From NCBI RefSeq assembly GCF_021379005.1, contig NZ_CP075171.1, forward strand, positions 2,852,001 to 2,916,000: DNA of 64,000 nt, given 5' to 3'. How positions within the stretch are numbered: position 1 is the stretch's first letter; each line of letters starts with the position of its first letter. The position numbers and the translations under genes were made by a program. The notes beneath the pieces are model-generated. The model was given only the letters and a program-made list of their open reading frames with translations, did no database searches and was not told the DNA's origin. The DNA comes from Leptodesmis sichuanensis A121 (GTDB lineage: Bacteria > Cyanobacteriota > Cyanobacteriia > Leptolyngbyales > Leptolyngbyaceae). This document shows positions 56,394 through 64,000 of the stretch, one piece after another.

Positions 56394-57779
56394 ATGCCTG
56401 CTTCCCGTCGTTATCACATCACTACCTTTGGTTGCCAGATGAACAAAGCCGATTCCGAGCGAATGGCTGGCATTCTGGAAGATATGGGCTTTACCTGGGA
56501 AGAGGAAGCTAATGCGGCAGATTTAATTATCTACAACACCTGCACGATTCGAGATAACGCCGAGCAGAAAGTGTACTCCTATCTGGGGCGGCAGGCGAAA
56601 CGGAAACAGGAGGATCCCCATTTAACCCTAGTGGTGGCCGGCTGTGTGGCCCAGCAGGAAGGGGAACAACTGTTGCGGCGAGTCCCAGAACTGGATCTGG
56701 TGATGGGGCCACAATATGCCAACCGTCTAGGAGAGTTATTGGAACAGGTTTTCAGTGGCAGTCAGGTGGTCGCCACGGAACCCGTTCATATTATGGAAGA
56801 CATCACCAAACCCAGACGGGACAGTACGGTAACGGCCTGGGTGAATGTGATTTATGGTTGCAATGAGCGTTGCACCTATTGTGTGGTGCCGAATGTACGT
56901 GGGGTGGAGCAGTCCCGCCCGCCCGCAGCGATTCGGGAAGAAATGGTGGAACTGGGCCGTCAGGGCTATAAGGAAGTGACGCTACTGGGACAAAACATTG
57001 ATGCCTATGGGCGAGATTTGCCAGGAGTCACCCCAGAAGGGCGGCATCAACATACCCTCACCGATTTGCTGTACACCGTTCATGACGTTCCTGGAATTGA
57101 GCGTATCCGATTTGCCACCAGCCATCCTCGTTACTTCACAGAACGGCTGATTCGGGCCTGTGCGGAATTGCCCAAGGTCTGTGAGCACTTTCACATTCCT
57201 TTCCAATCCGGGGATAACGAGGTGCTGAAGGCAATGGGACGGGGTTATACCCAGGAGAAGTATCGCCGCATTATTGAAATTATTCGTTCCTATATGCCAG
57301 ATGCCGCCATCAGTGCGGATGCGATCGTCGGTTTTCCGGGCGAAACCGAGAGCCAGTTTGAAAATACGCTGAAACTGGTGGACGAGATTGGCTTTGATCA
57401 ACTCAACACGGCAGCCTATTCCCCACGTCCGGGCACTCCTGCCGCCCTGTGGGAGTCGCAACTGAGCGAGGAGGTGAAAAGCGATCGCCTGCAGCGCCTG
57501 AATCATCTAGTAGCCACAAAGGCAGCAGAGCGATCGCAGCGCTATCTGGGTCGGGTAGAAGAAGTGCTGGTGGAAGCCCAAAACGAGAAAAATCCAGATC
57601 AAGTGATGGGACGTACCCGCAGCAATCGATTGACCTTCTTCCCTGGTGATATTCAAACGCTTCAGGGAAAACTGGTTCCGGTGCTGATTACAGAAGCGCG
57701 TGCCTTTAGCTTGTCGGGGCATCCGTTGGGGGAAAGTACAAGACTGGATGCCAGCTCTGCCGCAGCAGTTCTACAGTAA
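56394..57779 (+). CDS. miaB: tRNA-2-methylthio-N6-dimethylallyladenosine synthase
   Basis: The 461-residue radical-SAM methylthiotransferase modifies A37 of tRNAs that read UNN codons. The N-terminal MTTase domain has [14 protein letters not shown] and [10 protein letters not shown]-like [12 protein letters not shown], giving cluster Cys; [12 protein letters not shown] gives another. The radical-SAM cluster motif [11 protein letters not shown] is near residue 157, followed by a TRAM domain in the last 70 residues. The length is normal. Its 3' end overlaps the convergent stress-protein gene by 74 bases. Confidence 0.96.
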   Translation: MPASRRYHITTFGCQMNKADSERMAGILEDMGFTWEEEANAADLIIYNTCTIRDNAEQKVYSYLGRQAKRKQEDPHLTLVVAGCVAQQEGEQLLRRVPELDLVMGPQYANRLGELLEQVFSGSQVVATEPVHIMEDITKPRRDSTVTAWVNVIYGCNERCTYCVVPNVRGVEQSRPPAAIREEMVELGRQGYKEVTLLGQNIDAYGRDLPGVTPEGRHQHTLTDLLYTVHDVPGIERIRFATSHPRYFTERLIRACAELPKVCEHFHIPFQSGDNEVLKAMGRGYTQEKYRRIIEIIRSYMPDAAISADAIVGFPGETESQFENTLKLVDEIGFDQLNTAAYSPRPGTPAALWESQLSEEVKSDRLQRLNHLVATKAAERSQRYLGRVEEVLVEAQNEKNPDQVMGRTRSNRLTFFPGDIQTLQGKLVPVLITEARAFSLSGHPLGESTRLDASSAAAVLQ

Positions 57780-58596
57780 AGCTGGGAATCGAAAATTCCA
57801 GCAGGCGATTGCGGCGATTGTGGGACACGGCGATCGCGCTGATGTCTGGTTCCAGGCAGGCTTTCAAAACTTCCGCCACGGCTCCACCTAACCTGACTTG
57901 CGTGTCAACTTTGATATCGAGCGGTGCTAACTCTGCTTTCACCGTTGCTAGTGTAGCTTCCGCCGCTTCGATATAAGGTTGGCGGGAGAGGTGCCATCGC
58001 TCGGTAGACTCCAGCACCTGACATAAAGTACACGCCTCCACAACTGGAGGGGTAAACGCAGGCACCAATTCTTTAATTGACCGAATCACTCGCCTGGCTG
58101 CCTCACTGCCGTCGTAGGGCACCATCAGATGCCGAAAGATGTGACGGCATCGGAGGTCTAACTCCTCAGTTGTGTAGGTTGAGATCAGTTGGGTACGAAC
58201 TACCAGAATCGGTATTTTAGTTCGCTCGTAAACTACTCTCGTCGTACTGCCAAATAATTTCTCTGCCACCAGATTCTGAGTTGCCAACCCCAGCAGAATC
58301 AACTCGGCCTGATGAGCTTGGGCTACTCTCAGAATCAAATCACAAGGTCGACCCGATTCCACTACCACTTCAACAGTCGTGCCTTCTGGAACGTCTCTGC
58401 TAGCAACACCTAGTTGCTTCCGTGCCTGATCCACTTTCTCGCTATCCACTCTGGGAATAGCACCCCCTTCGTCCAGTGGAACACAGTGAAGAAATGTCAG
58501 GTGACGAACACCCGTTGCAGCCAGGGTGGGGACAAAATTCACCAATCGCTGCAGGCCATCGGAAAAGTCTGTACAGATAAGTAAGCGCTGAAACAT
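57706..58596 (-). CDS. Two-domain universal stress protein
   Basis: The 296-residue protein consists of two UspA domains, about residues 1-140 and 155-296. The first has [16 protein letters not shown] and the second [19 protein letters not shown] and the end [20 protein letters not shown]. The ATP-loop of the first domain ends [20 protein letters not shown]. Such proteins protect against stress in ways that are not settled. The ATG at 58596 is chosen because it begins the conserved [10 protein letters not shown]; an upstream TTG-like start would add 16 residues. Its 3' end overlaps miaB by 74 bases, tail to tail. Confidence 0.88.
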   Translation of the reverse strand: MFQRLLICTDFSDGLQRLVNFVPTLAATGVRHLTFLHCVPLDEGGAIPRVDSEKVDQARKQLGVASRDVPEGTTVEVVVESGRPCDLILRVAQAHQAELILLGLATQNLVAEKLFGSTTRVVYERTKIPILVVRTQLISTYTTEELDLRCRHIFRHLMVPYDGSEAARRVIRSIKELVPAFTPPVVEACTLCQVLESTERWHLSRQPYIEAAEATLATVKAELAPLDIKVDTQVRLGGAVAEVLKACLEPDISAIAVSHNRRNRLLEFSIPSFTVELLRQSWHPVLYFPPTDAPTS

Positions 58597-58646
58597 ACAA
58601 GCAGAGCGGTTTATGCAATCTGCCCTTACAGTAGCATTGGTCATCT

Positions 58647-58706
58647 GTCATTGATCATCTGTCATTGGTCATTAGTCATTGACAGAGGACAAAGGACGAA
58701 GGACAG
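58647..58706. repeat. Heptamer repeats GTCATTG/GGACAAA type
   Basis: The stretch contains TCATCTGTCATTGATCATC and ends with GGACAAAGGACGAAGGACAG. The units have the same heptamer types as the insertion in the kinase gene. Confidence 0.7.
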
Positions 58707-59544
58707 TCCATCTAAACCTTTCGTTGTTAAGCTGTATGACAGAAGTTTGCAAGGCTTTACAGCCATTTCTTTCCCATGAATCCTGAAGAAAATGCCAGTC
58801 TGACTCAATCCAGGTCCTTGTGGTCTTCCCTGCAGTTGGCTAATTCGCAGGTGTGGATTCAGGCGGCAGGACGATCGCTGTCTCAGATCGGCGCTGGCTT
58901 AATCTACTTCTACATTCCTCTGGTATTCGTCAATCAGGTCGGGCTATCGGCAACTTCCGTAGGATTTAGTCTGGGTCTAAGCTCACTCACGGGTGTTTTG
59001 GGACATCTTCTAGGCGGTATTCTGGCCGATTCCCCCCGCTTTGGACGCAAAACTACTCTATCTTTGTCAGCAACCTTGAGTGTAGCCGTCTCGTTGTTAC
59101 TGGCTGTGGCTCAAACCTTACCGATGCTGACGATCGCCTGCTTGTTATTAGGAATTAGTATCGGCTTTTATTGGACAGCCGCCGATGCAGCAGTGATGGA
59201 TGTCACGACCTTAGAAGAGCGGCATCAGGCATTTGCAGTGATGAGTGTGGCAGAAAACTTGGGGAATGGGATTGGTATTCTGGGCGGTGGGCTGCTGCTG
59301 GCGCTGGTGCATCAAAACCATCTCGCCCTATTCGTAGGCTGCTCTTTCTTCTTTCTGGCTTTTCTGGGACTGACTCAGTTTGCCATTCCGGAAACCCGAT
59401 CGCCCAACTCAACCCATGAGAACACCACCACCGGAATTTTGACGGCGCTGCGAGATCGGTTGCTGATTACGTTTGTGCTGGCGAATGTGTTGTTTACGAC
59501 TTATATCGCGATCGTCACCAGTACCATTCCCCTCTACTTCACGA

Positions 59545-61025
59545 CTGAAGTTTAGACTAACGGCAGGGGAAATAGCCCAACCCCCTGCCGAGACTGAGTG
59601 TGGCAGAAAAAATTAAGCAAGCAAGAGATTAAGCGGACTGTTTGGCAGTCTTTTTGGGTTTGGTAAAGCGTTTTTTAACGGTTGGATAGCGCAGGCGACG
59701 CGAACGGGGTCGCCCTGGAGTCCAACCAGGAGACTTTCCGCGTGGTTTGGGATTGGGAGCGGGTGAGCCAATCACGACTAAAACTTGTGCAAAGGCGTTG
59801 GCAACCCGACCGGGTGAGAGGTCAGTCTGTGATTTCTGCCAGGGCAAAGGAGCGTCTTGAATCTCGGGTCGGGCCAGCCAAAGTTGCCAGGTAAGCAACG
59901 GCATCAAGTCACTCCAACGCTCCGATTGTTCAGGCGTTGAGAGTTGAGGCAAGGTCCAGTGCAAGCGTTGTTTGGCGAAGCGGTACCAGTGGTCAATCGC
60001 AAAGCGCCGCAAATAGTCCTGCCACAGAGTGTTTAATGACGGCGATTCGAGTCCAATCCAAATCAGCCATAAAGGTTTGGCAGGGGTCGGGGAGGTCGAA
60101 TCGAGGCGTTCGACTTGAATTAATGACACCGGGTGCGTCGCTGCCTGCTTGAGATGTAAGGTGTGCCACATTCGTAACCGCAGTCGTCCTAACCTGGCAT
60201 CTTCGACCTCGATTTCCTCATCCGTTTGCCAGTAGGTACTCACATCGTTGAGTTTAAACTTATCACCATGCACGCGAGGTCGTCCAGTGCCAGAGTAGGC
60301 AGGCGGGGAACCATATAACACGCGATTCGAGCGCAAGCGAATCAGTTTGTCGCAAGCAATGTCGGCAGTTTGCTTGAGGAACGGGGCACAGCCATACTCG
60401 GCATCCCATAGTGCCAACGGACGAGACGACAGTTTTTGGCAAACTTGGCGCAATTGCTTGACCGCCTTCTCAATCGGGCTTTCGGCACTGCTGATGCGCT
60501 CATGCAGCAAGGGCAATGCCCAACTTCCCTGCGGCTCTGGAATCCAGGCAAGCGTACTGTAGCCTTGTCCCAGCGTCACAGGCTTGGCTCCACTTATTGG
60601 GGCTGCCTGGTGCTCAAAGGTTCGCTCTCGCAGGGTGTGTGCCTGTAATCGCGACCAAGCTGTATGGTCTCCGGCTAAAACCACACGCCCTGCTTGAGGC
60701 ATCTGCTCAACATAGATCCCCATCAGTTTTGCTCGCGGTGGTTGACTATCCTGCACTGCCTCGTACAAACTTGACCAACGACGACGAAACACAGGCGAGA
60801 GCGAGAGTTCGGCAAATGAGGAGAGACTTCGACTGACCAAAACCGCATCCATCAGGTCAAACAGGGCATCTCTGCCATTGCCCATCAAGCTGTAGGCTTT
60901 GTGTCGAAATTCCCGAAGCTTGTCAAAATTACTCATGGTCAAAGGATTTGCTAATGTCCTTGACCATTAAGCGGTCAGAATCACACTTCTGACCGCTTTT
61001 CTTCACCCATTAGTCTAAACTCCAG
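59545..61025 (-). mobile_element. Insertion sequence type B, copy 2
   Basis: This 1481-bp copy has the same ends as copy 1, CTGAAGTTTAGACTAA and the reverse of CTGGAGTTTAGACTAA, and is flanked by the 6-bp duplication TCACGA (59539-59544 and 61026-61031). The predicted transposase is identical to that of copy 1, so the two copies are recent. Confidence 0.95.
59629..60936 (-). CDS. IS type B transposase, second copy
   Basis: The 435 residues are the same as those encoded at 47944-49251, with the same start and no frameshift. The conserved Asp positions, AGDHTAW and LWDAEYG, are intact. Confidence 0.85.
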   Translation of the reverse strand: MSNFDKLREFRHKAYSLMGNGRDALFDLMDAVLVSRSLSSFAELSLSPVFRRRWSSLYEAVQDSQPPRAKLMGIYVEQMPQAGRVVLAGDHTAWSRLQAHTLRERTFEHQAAPISGAKPVTLGQGYSTLAWIPEPQGSWALPLLHERISSAESPIEKAVKQLRQVCQKLSSRPLALWDAEYGCAPFLKQTADIACDKLIRLRSNRVLYGSPPAYSGTGRPRVHGDKFKLNDVSTYWQTDEEIEVEDARLGRLRLRMWHTLHLKQAATHPVSLIQVERLDSTSPTPAKPLWLIWIGLESPSLNTLWQDYLRRFAIDHWYRFAKQRLHWTLPQLSTPEQSERWSDLMPLLTWQLWLARPEIQDAPLPWQKSQTDLSPGRVANAFAQVLVVIGSPAPNPKPRGKSPGWTPGRPRSRRLRYPTVKKRFTKPKKTAKQSA

Positions 61026-61718
61026 TCACGAATTTTGTGGCTGGAATTGGAGGTGGCCCCGGAGCGTCTGTTACCAGTACAGCCAATCTCTTTACCTGGT
61101 GTTATATCGGGATTGGTGCAATCCTGCAATTGCCGATTGCTCGATTGTTTACCCACTTTCAGCGGGTGCGAGTGTTGATGATCGCTATGCTGATTTGGGC
61201 TGTAGGGTTTGCGCTAGTGTGGGTAACGGGAACGGTGACAACGGCCCAATTAATCTGGGGAGTTGGGGCACTTTGTATGTTGTCGATCGCCTCGGTCACT
61301 TATAAACCATTTGCGTCTGCAATTGTCTCAGAACTGGCTCCTGAGTCGTTGCGAGGTTCCTATATTGCGATCAGTTCCCAGTGTTGGGCGATCGGCTACT
61401 TTATTGGCCCTATCATTGGCGGCTGGGCGATGGATCAATCGGCCCTGATTGCCGATCGATTCTGGTTGGGGGCAGCCGCTACAACGGCGATCGGCTTACT
61501 GGTGTTGCAAGTCTTTCAAACTTTGCATCTAGAAGATTCCTCTTTATTGAGCAAAGAACCCAGTCAACAGCAGAGGCAGCAGAATCAACACAGAAATAAT
61601 CAACACTAAAGTTCCAGCTTCAATTTTGAGAACGGTTTGTTTGGGTTCTTGGGGTGGTTCAGTCATAGGAGGTTGCAGAGAGGTGATTATTGAAAGGCGA
61701 GCTTGATCTCAGGAAAGG

Positions 61719-62342
61719 TCAATGCTTAATGTTAAACCGTTTTTCTAACCAACCAATGCCATAGTCTGCCATCAGGGCGATCGCGGCAGCAGGGACGGCT
61801 CCGGCCAGAATGAGTTGGTTATTGACTACAGCGATGCCTCGGAAGATGAATACACCCAGACCTCCGGCTCCAATAGCAGCAGCGATCGTGGCAATGCCAA
61901 CAGCAATTACCGTGGCAACTCGTACCCCAGCTAGAATCACGCCCATGGCCAGCGGTAATTCAACCTGTGTCAGTAATTGCCAATCAGTCATGCCCATCCC
62001 GCGTCCGGCTTCTCGTACCGCTGGATCAATGCCCATAATTCCGGTGTACGTATTGCGAATGATCGGGAGAAAAGAATAGAGCGTCAGAGCAATGATCGCA
62101 GGCAACACCCCAATTCCCACCAGCGGAATCAGTAAGCCAAACAGCGCCAGACTGGGAATGGTCTGTAAAATATTCGCAACCGCCAGAATCGGTTGCCGCA
62201 ATGATTTGTTCCGGGTAATCAAAATACCGAATGGCAGGCTGATGAGAATGGCTGTCGCGATCGCAATTCCCACCAGCAGCAAATGCTCCCCCGTTCGCTG
62301 CACAATCTCCGACCCATACTTGAATAAAAAAAGGTCCTGCAT
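61719..62342 (-). CDS. ABC transporter permease, osmoprotectant (OpuC/ProW) type
   Basis: The 207-residue protein has about six membrane spans. The cytosolic EAA loop is in VREAGRGMGMTDWQLLTQVELPLA-type sequence near residue 118-140, which docks to the ATPase. The start LFKYGSEIVQRTGEHLLLVG and the VANILQTIPSLALFGLL motif are typical of OpuCB. The ATG at 62342 is used. It is 17 bases downstream of the ATPase gene. There is no substrate-binding protein gene after it, because the split MFS gene on the other strand follows. Confidence 0.9.
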   Translation of the reverse strand: MQDLFLFKYGSEIVQRTGEHLLLVGIAIATAILISLPFGILITRNKSLRQPILAVANILQTIPSLALFGLLIPLVGIGVLPAIIALTLYSFLPIIRNTYTGIMGIDPAVREAGRGMGMTDWQLLTQVELPLAMGVILAGVRVATVIAVGIATIAAAIGAGGLGVFIFRGIAVVNNQLILAGAVPAAAIALMADYGIGWLEKRFNIKH

Positions 62343-62382
62343 TCCCAACCCCTATTTCCTATTCCCTATTCCCTACTCCCAG
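62343..62382. repeat. Heptamer-like repeats CTATTCC between the two ABC genes
   Basis: The stretch reads CCTATTTCCTATTCCCTATTCCCTACTCC, with a 7-8 base period, and includes the last codons of the ATPase gene. It is another member of the window's heptamer group. Confidence 0.6.
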
Positions 62383-63111
62383 CGTCCGCAGAAACGTCTG
62401 AGCCTCTGGATGAGCCGATCGCGCAAACTCCTGCGGTATATCCAGTTCCACTAAGCGACCATCCTGCATCAGACCAATACGGGAAGCCAGCATAAACGCC
62501 TCCTGCATATCATGGGTGACAAACACGACCGTTTTTCCCAGTTCCTGTTGCAGATGCTGAAACTCCTGCTGCAACTCCATGCGGGTAATCGGATCCAGTG
62601 CCCCAAACGGTTCATCCATCAACAAAATTGGTGGATCCGCTGCCAGTGCCCGTGCCACACCCACCCGTTGCCGCTGACCTCCCGATAGTTGGTGCGGGTA
62701 GCGAGTGGCAAACTGAGCCGGATCCAGTCCGACTAAATGGAGCAATTCATGGACACGGGATTTGATCTGCAGGGGCTTCCAACCCTGTAAGGTCGGCACT
62801 AATCCCACATTTCGCTCGATCGTGAAGTGGGGAAACAAGCCCGTTTCTTGAATTACATAGCCAATTTGCCGCCGCAGTTGAATTGGATCCCAATCGGTGG
62901 TTGCTTTACCCTGCACCCTTACCACTCCAGCCGTGGGGGTAATCAGGCGATTGATCAGTTTCATGGTGGTCGTCTTGCCGGAGCCACTGCGACCCAGCAA
63001 CACCAAAAATTCGCCTGCTTGAATGGTGAAATTCAAATCTGCCAGCAGCGATCGTCCTCCGACCACAAACTCAACCTGTTGAAATTCCACCAGCGGGCTA
63101 TCCGATCCCAT
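62359..63111 (-). CDS. ABC transporter ATP-binding protein, osmoprotectant (OpuC/ProV) type
   Basis: The 250-residue ATPase has Walker A GRSGSGKTT (near residue 40), the signature LSGGQRQRVGVARALAADP (near 140), Walker B ILLMDEPFGALDP and the switch His in VFVTHDMQEAF. It lacks the C-terminal CBS pair that many OpuCA proteins use to sense ionic strength, ending at residue 250. With the permease it should import glycine betaine, choline or a similar solute, but the binding protein must come from elsewhere. Confidence 0.92.
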   Translation of the reverse strand: MGSDSPLVEFQQVEFVVGGRSLLADLNFTIQAGEFLVLLGRSGSGKTTTMKLINRLITPTAGVVRVQGKATTDWDPIQLRRQIGYVIQETGLFPHFTIERNVGLVPTLQGWKPLQIKSRVHELLHLVGLDPAQFATRYPHQLSGGQRQRVGVARALAADPPILLMDEPFGALDPITRMELQQEFQHLQQELGKTVVFVTHDMQEAFMLASRIGLMQDGRLVELDIPQEFARSAHPEAQTFLRTLGVGNRE

Positions 63112-63520
63112 GCACTCCAGATCCTTCTGCGATCGTTATCCCTTACCCTACCACTATCCTTTGGTTGTGCAAGGACAGGCAAGCCAGATGTGGCGATTAA
63201 ACAATTCGTTGGGGAAAACTTTGTAAGTCAGGATCTCACTGCTCGGGAGGAGCGTTCATTTCTTCATGAAGATATTTAGAAAATCTAAACTATCTCTAAA
63301 GTTTTATTGATGCTTCTCATAGGTAGGTAGATAATACTACTTAGTTTGGGCGATAGATGCTCTAGGGCTTGTTCTGCAGAGTCAGGTCTATATCAGACCG
63401 TTCCCTGAAGCTGTAGCAGGCTCATGGTTTGTCTTGAGGATCTGTGACAGCGATCGCCCTGTGTCTGCTTCCCTGGATATTGAATTTTAGATTTGAGTGG
63501 CTTAATTTTAGGTTTTTAAC
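63112..63520. other. Divergent intergenic region, no gene seen
   Basis: The 409 bases separate the ABC gene pair from a small zinc-ribbon gene. I see no ORF, RNA or strong hairpin. Confidence 0.45.
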
Positions 63521-63709
63521 ATGAACACGATTAGTATTACCGAGATTTGTTGTCCCAACTGTGGTAAACCTGCAGAGCGGCATACCCTGCTGCTGGAGAA
63601 ATTAATTCGGACACAATGCCCAGCCTGCGACTATTTGATGATCCTGTGTGCTCAAACCGCAAAAGTTGTAGAAGCTTACGCACCAGGAATCTCCGCCTCG
63701 CACGGTTAA
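63521..63709 (+). CDS. Small zinc-ribbon protein
   Basis: The 62-residue protein has two CxxC knuckles, CPNCGKPA near residue 11 and CPACDYLM near 34, spaced as in a rubredoxin-like zinc ribbon. Function is unknown. Its stop overlaps the convergent rlmN stop by four bases. Confidence 0.7.
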   Translation: MNTISITEICCPNCGKPAERHTLLLEKLIRTQCPACDYLMILCAQTAKVVEAYAPGISASHG

Positions 63710-64000
63710 GCTTGGGATGGGAAGGCGATCGCGGAAGCCCGTAACTGTCCACAGGCGGCATCCGCTTCCAGCCCACGGGAATAGCGAACACTGACGGCAA
63801 TGTGATGTTTTTTCAGCGTGGCAACAAAGGCTTGAATGCGCTGTTCACTGGGGCGCTGGTAATCCACTTCCTGAATTGGATTGTAGGGAATCAAATTCAC
63901 ATGGGTTTGGAAACCGCGCAGGTGTTTGGCTAACTCTTGTGCATGTTCTGGTTCATCGTTCAATCCTGCCAGCAGAATGTATTCAAAGGTCACTCGCCGA
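63706..64000 (-). CDS. rlmN: 23S rRNA (adenine2503-C2) methyltransferase, C-terminal part (runs off right edge)
   Basis: Only the last 98 or so residues are present; the frame is open at base 64000. They include [37 protein letters not shown] and [19 protein letters not shown], of which the last contains the second catalytic Cys region of RlmN/Cfr radical-SAM enzymes. RlmN adds a methyl group to A2503 of 23S rRNA and to some tRNAs. The radical-SAM cluster motif lies outside the window. Confidence 0.93.
   Translation of the reverse strand, partial: RRVTFEYILLAGLNDEPEHAQELAKHLRGFQTHVNLIPYNPIQEVDYQRPSEQRIQAFVATLKKHHIAVSVRYSRGLEADAACGQLRASAIAFPSQA

Larger units (their letters stand above)
58776..61609 (+). 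pseudogene. MFS transporter gene split by IS type B
   Basis: The frame begins at an ATG at 58776, is cut at 59544 by the IS and continues at 61032 to the stop at 61609. Removing the IS and one 6-bp duplication restores a 448-residue protein in frame. It has about 12 membrane spans with the MFS signature GGILADSPRFGRKTT between spans 2 and 3. The insertion lies inside the protein near residue 256, after span 7. The original substrate is unknown; the fold suggests a drug- or sugar-type exporter. The current ORF ends in the IS, so the function is probably lost. Confidence 0.85.

Noticed and set aside
1-64000. CRISPR arrays and tRNA or rRNA genes
   Set aside because: No repeat-spacer array and no cloverleaf or rRNA-like segment noticed on either strand. 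A tRNA scan would be decisive.

Overview
This 64 kb window looks like a cyanobacterial chromosome, probably a filamentous form. GCGATCGC (HIP1) octamers occur throughout coding and non-coding DNA. The alkane pair ado/aar sits beside accA, an SDR gene and folE. There is an ndhB of the cyanobacterial NDH-1 complex, a PEP-CTERM surface protein and many heptamer tandem repeats. Genus-level placement is not possible from what I can see.

Layout. (1) 0-12.7 kb is a glycan and cell-surface region: a truncated FkbM methyltransferase, a polytopic membrane protein split by an IS, a second FkbM protein with a heptad-repeat N-terminus, a 780-residue glycosyltransferase made of two homologous halves, and three more glycosyltransferases. 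(2) 12.8-30.5 kb is mostly housekeeping and envelope: a response regulator, icd, a PEP-CTERM protein, an amidase, glmU, an HD-GYP regulator, two FecR-like proline-rich proteins, a sulfurtransferase, a probable outer-membrane barrel, an HtrA protease, a CsoR/InrS-like metal sensor and a DUF1517 protein. (3) 30.5-45.1 kb holds a GH38 alpha-mannosidase with three repeat-derived insertions, a short RecQ, topA, ndhB, a hybrid histidine kinase with a repeat-derived insertion in its ATPase domain, a Ca2+/H+ antiporter and a DUF433 protein. (4) 45.1-49.8 kb is an AT-richer accessory island. A J-domain protein overlaps a gene that, once the insertions are removed, encodes an HNH-type nuclease. The nuclease gene is broken by an ISKra4-like element, itself broken by a second IS. 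(5) 50-54.9 kb is the minus-strand block ado, aar, accA, SDR, folE. (6) 55-64 kb holds a Uma2 protein, miaB, a two-domain universal stress protein, an MFS gene split by another copy of the second IS, a two-gene osmoprotectant-type ABC transporter, a small zinc-ribbon protein and the 3' part of rlmN.

Two IS types are active or recently active. Type A (about 1.18 kb, 8-bp target duplication) has copies at 429-1608 and 46859-49527. Type B (1481 bp, 6-bp target duplication) has copies at 47860-49340 and 59545-61025 with identical predicted proteins. Three host genes are cleanly interrupted and can be restored in frame by removing the IS plus one target-site copy.

The best candidate for something undescribed is the J-domain plus HNH gene pair at 45.5-49.8 kb. 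The second theme is heptanucleotide repeats that have entered reading frames in frame.
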